64,000 nt of DNA from Notamacropus eugenii (lineage: Eukaryota > Chordata > Mammalia > Diprotodontia > Macropodidae), in contig NC_092877.1 of the NCBI RefSeq assembly GCF_028372415.1, forward strand, positions 213,706,116 through 213,770,115. The letters are read 5' to 3'. Under the pieces are notes generated by a model. It saw only the letters and a program-made list of their open reading frames with translations, was not told the origin of the DNA and did no database searches. Positions 57,376 to 64,000 of the stretch are shown here, in pieces. The translations under genes and the position numbers were made by a program. Within the stretch, counting starts at the first letter, position 1, and each line of letters begins with the position of its first letter.

Positions 57376-57490
57376 ATAGGTGCCTGATTTATTATTTTGT
57401 CTATTGTCTAGGTTTAAGGAAGTGCTGGAGAAAATGTTAATAATACAGATTAAATTTAGAGTGATTTGCTTCTTTACAGATTTTCTTTGT
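57376..57490 (+). repeat. direct repeat B, copy 2
   Basis: Lies 15 bp after repeat A copy 2, whereas the first A and B copies are about 1 kb apart with SINE and L2 sequence between. Confidence 0.85.
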
Positions 57491-57809
57491 ATCTCCAATA
57501 CCTTCTGGCTCCAAAGTGAGTTCCAGATCCCAACTGGGGAGTTTCCTTACTGGAAACTCCTTACACTGTTTCAATCACTTGTCCAGAAACAAAGAATCTC
57601 TTTGTGAGAGACAGTTCATTTAATCATCCTTATCCCCAGTTTCTTTATTTGTTAGAAGGAGATAACAATATCTACCCATTCTATTTATTTCACAGGACCA
57701 TTTATGTGAAAAAGACCAGGCAGAATATGTCAAAAGTGAAACTTGAACTCAGGTCTTCGTAATTAAAAGGCCAAATTGCCTCTCTTCAACTCTTAAATAT
57801 GACCTTATT

Positions 57810-58132
57810 TAGGGAGATGTCCACTCAAGCATATGAAAACTTTCCCCAGTGGAATGGGCCAATGAGCACAATTTGTTCCATAGGCCACGAAGACCACTGA
57901 AACAGATGCTGTGGTCAGACAATTGAAGATGCCAAGGTCATCATCCACCGCATCCCAGGTTACCAAATAGTTGTCCTGATTTTTCTCTTACCACTAGGTT
58001 TTGATGACTCTAGAGAAGTGTGAGACTGGTGAGTTTATGCAACTCTGCCTCACTTAAATCCAATTCATGCTTGAATCAAGGCATCACCCGATGATGTCAT
58101 TGGCTCTCAGAAAATGAAAGACAAACAACAAC
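57810..58132 (+). mobile_element. SINE-like derivative of the RTE-like LINE
   Basis: The body matches the LINE 5' region at 11.05-11.33 kb ('aatttgttcca', 'gaagatgccaaggtcatc', 'caactctgcctcacttaaatcc'). After 'caaggcatcaccc' it jumps to the LINE 3' tail 'gatgatgtcattggctctc...gacaaacaacaac'. No coding part. Confidence 0.85.
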
Positions 58133-58242
58133 TTGAGGTTATTGTTCTAAGAGGAATAGCTGCTCTCTGCTTCTCTACAATTTCTACCCCTCCTCCTCCC
58201 CTCCCCATGTCATGAGTTTCCTGAGTTCTGGAGGATTGGAAG

Positions 58243-58292
58243 TAGCAGAAAGTATGGGCAATGAAGCTAGCAGAAAGTATGGGCAATGAAGC
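58243..58292 (+). repeat. perfect 25-bp tandem duplication
   Basis: Two identical units, 58243-58267 and 58268-58292, each starting 'tagcagaaagtatgggcaat'. Likely a very recent slippage or duplication event. Confidence 0.95.
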
Positions 58293-58329
58293 TAGGAATT
58301 TGAATTAAAAGATCGTAGACTTTTTTTTT

Positions 58330-58660
58330 TATCAGATCATAGATTTTTGAGTTAGAAAGGATTTTAGAAGAAATTTAGTCCAATTCTCTCATTTTGCAGA
58401 GAGGTAACTGAGGCCCAGAAAGGTTAATTGACTTTCTCAAGTTCACAGAGCTAATAAATAGTAGAGATTGAATTCAAATCCAGATCTTTTAACTTCAAAT
58501 CCAGTGCTCCTTCTATCGTATCTTACTATCTCCCTGACTCTGCCAAACATTAGCTGTGTGACCTTGGGTTGTTAACTTATTTGACCTGTCTTTCCTCATC
58601 TGAAAAATGATAGAATTGGAGTGAATTATCTCTAAGTCTCCTTACAGCTCTAATAATTAG
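58330..58660 (+). repeat. two MIR-like SINE fragments
   Basis: 58330-58540 ('gatcatagatttttgagttag', 'taactgaggcccagaaaggtt') and 58540-58660 ('gctgtgtgaccttgggttg', 'cctcatctgaaaaatgatag'). Confidence 0.75.
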
Positions 58661-60101
58661 GATGGTTCATCAACTGGGGACGAGAGGATGATCAATATTC
58701 TGTGGGATGAATGGAAATGGAAGGGAAGGGTCTAACCTAGGTTTCCTATTGTCCTTTTTTCCACTCAGGTAACCTAGAAAGACCAAAGGAGATTTTATTT
58801 TCTGGATTATCCTCAGCAATTCTAGTTTGAATTCAAAGACAACTGGAAGGTTCTTCTCTCCCCTCCCCATCCCAAACCTGCAGGCTATCTCCTGAAATTC
58901 CATTTACTAGAACAAAGCCTTTGATTCTATAAGCAGAGATAGCTCTTAAAATGCAAATATGGTTAAGAGAGTTAGCACATTAGTGTGAATACTATTGCTT
59001 AAAAATGTAAATAATGGCACCTGCACCTTTTCAATGTTGCTGAGTCTTGGAGGGCTAGAGACCAGGAAAGTCTGGGTCATTAAAGGGGAGCAGGAAATCT
59101 TTGAGGGATTAGGAAGTAGGGGACAAAGATGGAGAAGACAGCTAAAATCTCTAAAAGAAAACTCACCTCCAACGTTGGTGGAGGACACAATACACATCAT
59201 ATCCTATGGGGACACAAAAATAGAAGACCAGATGATCATTACTTTCTCCTATCTGTAGTATTGATAAACCCAAGAATCTCTTAAACTAAAACTACCTTGC
59301 TTTGAGATTTGGTGCAAGTTGCACCAAAGCAAGAAAGGTATCCCCAAAGCCAGGGAAACTTTTCAGAGTGCCAGTCCTCAAGCAGATAAGAAAAAGCTCT
59401 TTAGTTTCATGGAATTATGTAATTTAAATCTTGAAGGTATCCTAGACACCATCTGGAACAACTCTTTCATTTTACAGATGACAAAGCAGAGTGCCATAGA
59501 GGTTAAATGGCTTACTCAAAGTTATGAATATTGTAGGAAAAAGATCTAGGATTCAACCCAGATAAGATGATAACACATTTTGTAATCTTTCATTTCGTTG
59601 TAGCAACTAAGAGGCAGTAATTATTTTTTTTGCTAGTTGTAAAGTGCACCAATAAGAAGAGTGATGAATTTAGAATAATATGAAAAAAAATCAAGTTTGT
59701 TATTTCATACTGACACACAGCGAAATGACTAGTAGATTTCAATTCAATAAACAAATGATTATATTTGACAATGTTAATCTTAGTTTATACAGTGGATTTG
59801 TTTTTGCTTGACTATGAGTATTGGTTACAAAGTTTATATTTTTCTTCTGTTATGGCAAGAGGAGAGAGGAGCTAGTGATAGTATTGCCAAAAGAAGAAAA
59901 AAGAGAAAAGAGGTGCATTGAAACATTTTTTAATATACGGAAGACAGTAAAAGCAATTTTAGAAGAAAACAGATAACCAGGACAGTTTTGAAAGTAAAAT
60001 GTTGAGTTTGTTATATACTTTTAAAAACCAAGCTGCATGTTATAGACATCTGTGGTTTCATGAACAAACCTCTTTTTAAAAAATTCTACTTAGCATATAA
60101 A
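58661..60101. other. non-coding; one MIR fragment
   Basis: MIR-like fragment at 59400-59560 ('cattttacagatgacaaagc'). Elsewhere unique-looking. No gene is seen. Confidence 0.55.
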
Positions 60102-60118
60102 ACTCTCTCTCTCTCTCC

Positions 60119-60157
<39 letters not shown>

Positions 60158-60169
60158 GCTCTCGCTCTC
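60102..60169 (+). repeat. (CT)n microsatellite
   Basis: CT units with a few C/T and CTCG interruptions. Confidence 0.9.
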
Positions 60170-60465
60170 ATTATATTCATTATTTTTTGAAGGTAAATAA
60201 AAATTTAAAAAATTAGGTTACATAATGAAATTATGAAAAATTTCCCCATATTTCTAGATTTAAGTCCCAGTTCAAGTCTTAGCTTTGAAATACACATGTT
60301 GATATACACAACAAAAATGTCTATAGAACAAGGATTATTCAAGGTTAAGAAAAGGGAAAAGGTGTTTAGTTTCAATATTCCCTTAATAAATTTTTTATAA
60401 TTTCCTCCTTGTTTATATTCCCTACCACTCCCTTCCCTATTACAGCTTCTCAGCACCTCAGGATC

Positions 60466-63255
60466 TTTTTTTTTTTTTTTTAATATTTTATTTTATTTTT
60501 TTAAATTTATTTATTTGACGTTCATTTTAACAAAATTTTGGGTTCCAAATTTTCTCCCCTTTTGTCCCCTCCTCCCCCAAACACCGAGCATTCTAATTGC
60601 CCCTATCACCAATCTGCTCTCTCTTCTATCATCCCTCTCTGCCCTTGTCTCCGTCTTCTCTTTTGTCCTGTAGGGCCAAATAACTTTCTATACCCCTTTA
60701 CCTGTATTTCTTATTTCCTAGTGGCAAGAACATTACTCGACAGTTGATCCTAACACTTTGAGTTCCAACTTCTTTACCTCCCTCCCTCCCCACCCCTTCC
60801 CTTGGAAGGCAAGCAATTCAATATAGGCCAAATCTGTGTAGTTTTGCAAATGGCTTCCATAATAGTTGTGTTGTATAAGACTGACTATATTTCCCTCCAT
60901 CCTATCCTGTCCCCCATTACTTCTATTCTCTTTTGCTCCTGTCCCTCCTCATGAGTGTCGACCTCAAATTGCTCCCTCCTCCCCATGCCCTCCCTTCCAT
61001 TATCCCCCCCACCCTGCTTATCCCCTTATCCCCCACTTTCCTGTATTGTAAGATAGGTTTTCATACCAAAATGAGTGTGCATTTTATTCCTTCCTTTAGT
61101 GGGATGTGATGAGAGTAAACTTCATGTTTTTCTCTCACCTCCCCTCTTTATCCCTCCACTAATAAGTCTTTTGCTTGCCTCTTTTATGAGAGATAATATG
61201 CCCCATTCCATTTCTCCCTTTCTCCTCCCAATATATTTGTCTCTCACTGCTTGATTTCATTTTTTTAAGATATGATCCCGTCCTCTTCAATTCACTCTGT
61301 GCACTCTGTCTCTATGTGTGTGTATGTGTGTGCATGTGTGTGTGTAATCCCACCCAGTACCCAGATACTGAAAAGTTTCAAGAGTTACAAATATTGTCTT
61401 TCCATGTAGGAATGTAAACAGTTCAACTTTAGTAAGTCCTTTATGACTTCTCTTTGCTGTTCACCTTTTCATGCTTCTCTTCATTCTTGTGTTTGAAAGT
61501 CAAATTTTCTTTTCAGCTCTGGTCTTTTCATCAAGAATGCTTGAAAGTCCTCAATTTCATTGAAACACCATTTTTTCCCCTGAAGTACTATACTCAGTTT
61601 TGCTGGGTAAGTGATTCTTGGTTTTAGTCCTAGTTCCTTTGACTTCTGGAATATCCTATTCCATGCCCTTCGATCCCTTAATGTAGAAGCTGCTAGATCT
61701 TGTGTTATCCTGATTGTATTTCCACAGTACTTGAATTGTTTCTTTCTAGATGCTTACAATATTTTCTCCTTGACCTGGGAACTCTGGAATTTGGCCACAA
61801 TGTTCCTAGGAGTTTCTCTTTTTGGATCTCTTTCAGGCGGTGTTCTGTGGATTCCTTGAATATTTATTTTGCCCTCTGGTTCTAGAATCTCAGGGCAGTT
61901 TTCCTTGATAATTTCATGAAAGATGATGTGTAGGCTCTTTTTTTGATCATGGCTTTCAGGTAGTCCCATAATTTTTAAATTGTCTCTCCTGGTTCTGTTT
62001 TCCAGGTTAGTTGTTTTTCCCATGAGATATTTCACATTATCTTCCATTTTTTCATTCTTTTGGTTTTGTTTTGTGATTTCTTGGTTTCTCATAAAGTCAT
62101 TAGCCTCCATCTGTTCCATTCTAATTTTGAAAGAACTATTTTCTTCAGTGAGCTTTTGAATCTCCTTTTCCATTTGGCTAATTCTGCTTTTGAAAGCATT
62201 CTTCTCCTCATTGGCTTTTTGAACCTCTTTTGCCAATTGAGTTAGCCTGTTTTTCAAGGTGTTATTTTCTTCAGCATTTTTTTGGGTCTCCTTTAGCAGG
62301 GTGCTGACCTGCTGTTCATGCTTTGACTGCATATCTCTCATTTCTCTTCCCAGCTTTTCCTCCACCTCTCTAAGTTGATTTTCAAAATCCTTTTTGAGCT
62401 CTTCCATGGCCTGAGCCCACAGAATATTTAGTCTGGATGTTTGGGATACAGAGGCCTTGACTTCTGTGTCTTTGCCTGATGGTAAGCATTGTTCTTCCTC
62501 ATCAGAAAGGAAGGGAGGAGATGCCTGTTCACCAAGAAAGTAACCTTCTATAGTCTTATTTCTTTTCCCTTTTCTGGGCATTTTCCCAGCCAGTGACTTG
62601 ACCTCTGAATATTCTCCTCACACCCACCTCGCCTCCTGATCCTCCCAGCCAGCGCTTGGGGTCTGAGATTCAAATGCTGCTCCCCAGCCTTGGGGCTTTG
62701 GCAGGGGCAGGGCTGCTATTCAGTGTGAGATTAAGTTCAGGTGCTCAGGTGGGGGCCGGGCCACCTCTCGGGCTCAGTTCCTTCAGGGGGTGTATGCAGA
62801 AACCTTTAACAATGGATCCAGGCTCCTGCCTGCTTGGGGAGACCTGGTCTGCCGCTGCGTCAGCTACTGCCTCCCGAGGGGGCCTGAGTTATGGGGGCAC
62901 CCCACTCCCCTCTCGACCTGCCAAGAAGACCCTCTCACTGACCCCCGTCACCTGTGGGTGGAGGGACCCGTATGGCCGCTGGAGATCCCGTCCCTGAAGC
63001 CCGCTCAGATCTCCTCCTCTCTGTGCCGCAGCCACAGCAGGGCTGGGCTGGGCTCCATGTCCACAGAGCGACGGACTTTTTGCGAGAGGTTTGCAGGTCC
63101 CTCTGGAACAGAAATCTCCTTTGCTCCACTGTCCTGTGGCCTCTACTACTCCAGAATTCGCTGTGAGTTCCTTTTTACCGATGTTCCACGGGTTGTGGGT
63201 TCGGAGCTATGTGTATATGTGTCTTTGTACTCCGCCATCTTGGCTCCGCCCCCCC
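60466..63255 (-). mobile_element. HAL1 (ORF1-only L1 relative), essentially full length
   Basis: On the minus strand: the 5' end 'gggggcggagccaagatgg' at 63255, a 0.67-kb GC-richer 5' UTR with a YY1-type site (CCATCTTGG on the plus strand, 63235-63243), ORF1 at 62581-61481, a 1.0-kb 3' UTR with a TG-rich tract, and a poly(A) tail (T run 60466-60481). There is no ORF2 between ORF1 and the 3' UTR, so this is the HAL1 layout. Direct repeats CTCAGGATCTTT (60457-60468) and CTCAGGAGCTTT (63256-63267) are near-identical target duplications. It would need another L1's reverse transcriptase to move. Confidence 0.9.
61481..62581 (-). pseudogene. HAL1 ORF1 (RNA-binding ORF1p-like), one premature stop
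   Basis: 366 codons from ATG at 62581 to the natural TGA at 61481-61483. N-terminal Lys-rich start (MPRKGKRNKTIEGYFLGEQ), a long coiled coil (about 60-185, with EENNTLKNRLTQLAKEVQK and EENSSFKIRMEQME), an RRM with RRDNLKIMGLPES (about 205-217), and the C-terminal domain with HRTPPERDPKRETPRNI (about 245-262) and TIRITQDLAASTLRDRRAW (about 293). ORF1p coats L1 RNA as a trimer. The only break that I see is TAA at 61754-61756 (codon 276), between KEKIL and ASRKKQFK, with the frame kept on both sides. Confidence 0.9.
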
Positions 63256-63311
63256 CTCAGGAGCTTTCATTCCATATCTGGACCTGCTATGTAGTAGTGT
63301 CCTATGTTCTG

Positions 63312-63387
63312 ATTCCTTCCTTCCTTCCTTCCTTCCTTCCTTCCTTCCTTCCTTCCTTCCTTCCTTCCTTCCTTCCTTCCTTCCTTC
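63312..63387 (+). repeat. (TTCC)n microsatellite
   Basis: About 18 TTCC units just outside the 5' end of the HAL1 element. It reads as Leu-Pro-Ser-Phe repeats in translation, which is not a protein. Confidence 0.95.
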
Positions 63388-64000
63388 TTTCCTCCTTCTC
63401 TCTTTCCTTCTTTTATTTGGGCATGGGGATTACTAAGATCTTTACATTGTTAAACAAAAGAGGTAACCCTTGGGAAAGACGATCTCTGAGAGTCCTGGCT
63501 ACTTCTCTCCTAGTTTAAACACAAGGAGGGCAACTGTCATGTCTCTATCCAGCAGTTAACAAAATTTTGATTACACATCTTTATTGGAAAAAAAAATGAG
63601 CATGTCCCATTACACATTTCTTTTCTTATAATTTATATCTGTATATGTGTCTCTAATTCAGTTAAATGCTTTTTTTAAAATGACTTCCATAGCTGAAAAA
63701 GAAAAACCTCCAAATGGAAGAAAGGCATCCTAAACCACGGTATTTATTTTTCAAACTCAGCTATTATTTATGGAAACATTTTTGTTGAAATTTGGCTAGA
63801 AATTTCCATTTTCCCTGATGTCACCCAATTATTCTTGCAAATGAATCCAAAGGTGTTGTATTTTTATGTTTAAAAATTTGTCATTTGGAGGATTTTAAAC
63901 AGATTAGAAAATTCTTTTTCCAAATTCTGAAAATGTGCAAATATGGTACACATCATTTACAGCAACAAAATCACATAATGATGAAAGTATTTCCAAACAT
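63388..64000. other. non-coding, no gene recognised
   Basis: AT-rich unique-looking sequence to the end of the window. Confidence 0.5.

Noticed and set aside
62790-63518. Open frame of 242 codons on the plus strand
   Set aside because: It is antisense to the HAL1 5' UTR and continues into the TTCC microsatellite, giving a Phe-Leu-Pro-Ser repeat. No domain is present.

Overview
The window is animal nuclear DNA, AT-rich and almost entirely non-coding, and it most resembles a marsupial genome. I infer this from the repeats: tRNA-derived SINEs with the marsupial-style body ('gagaaggaaatggcaaaccactcc'), many CORE/MIR-like and L2-like fragments, ORF1-only L1 relatives (HAL1 type), an RTE-like LINE with a C-terminal zinc finger plus short derivatives sharing both its ends, and hAT-like MITEs. 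The species cannot be resolved. No bacterial genes, CRISPR arrays, rRNA or intact tRNA genes are seen.

Layout. 1-10.8 kb: unique AT-rich DNA with SINE/MIR fragments, a GGAA microsatellite, a long TA microsatellite, and a solo LTR inserted inside a SINE (7.98-8.48 kb). 10.8-17.7 kb: a decayed near-full-length RTE-like LINE (+), then a second copy whose 3' half (-) and 5' end (+) lie head to head. 18-31 kb: a hAT-like MITE, two HAL1/L1 copies on the minus strand, a recent 240-bp direct duplication (24.4 and 25.7 kb), and a SINE-like derivative of the RTE LINE. 31-36 kb: an L1 5' end/ORF1 relic split by a second solo LTR of the same family, an L2-like 3' end and another RTE-derived SINE. 36-50 kb: unique DNA with scattered SINEs, a 641-bp element with about 105-bp inverted termini (42.2-42.9 kb), and two repeat-poor stretches that could be conserved non-coding DNA (38.65-39.56 and 47.48-48.45 kb).

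50.1-52.9 kb is the only gene-like part. An intronless TRIM-family ORF (B-box, coiled coil, PRY-SPRY) is open over 386 codons after its RING region has been destroyed, and it has a TATA-like box upstream and poly(A) signals downstream. About 0.7 kb further on lies a broken processed copy of COPS8, a COP9 signalosome subunit. 54.6-60 kb is repeat mosaic with two pairs of direct repeats and a perfect 17-bp palindrome. 60.47-63.26 kb is a near-complete HAL1 element (-) with near-perfect 12-bp target duplications and a single visible stop in its ORF1.

I see no multi-gene system. The genes do not work together as a pathway: the coding-like sequence is two independent retrocopies plus transposon ORFs. 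The most interesting items are the RING-less TRIM ORF, the head-to-head LINE, the LINE-derived SINE, the palindrome and the long-inverted-terminus element.
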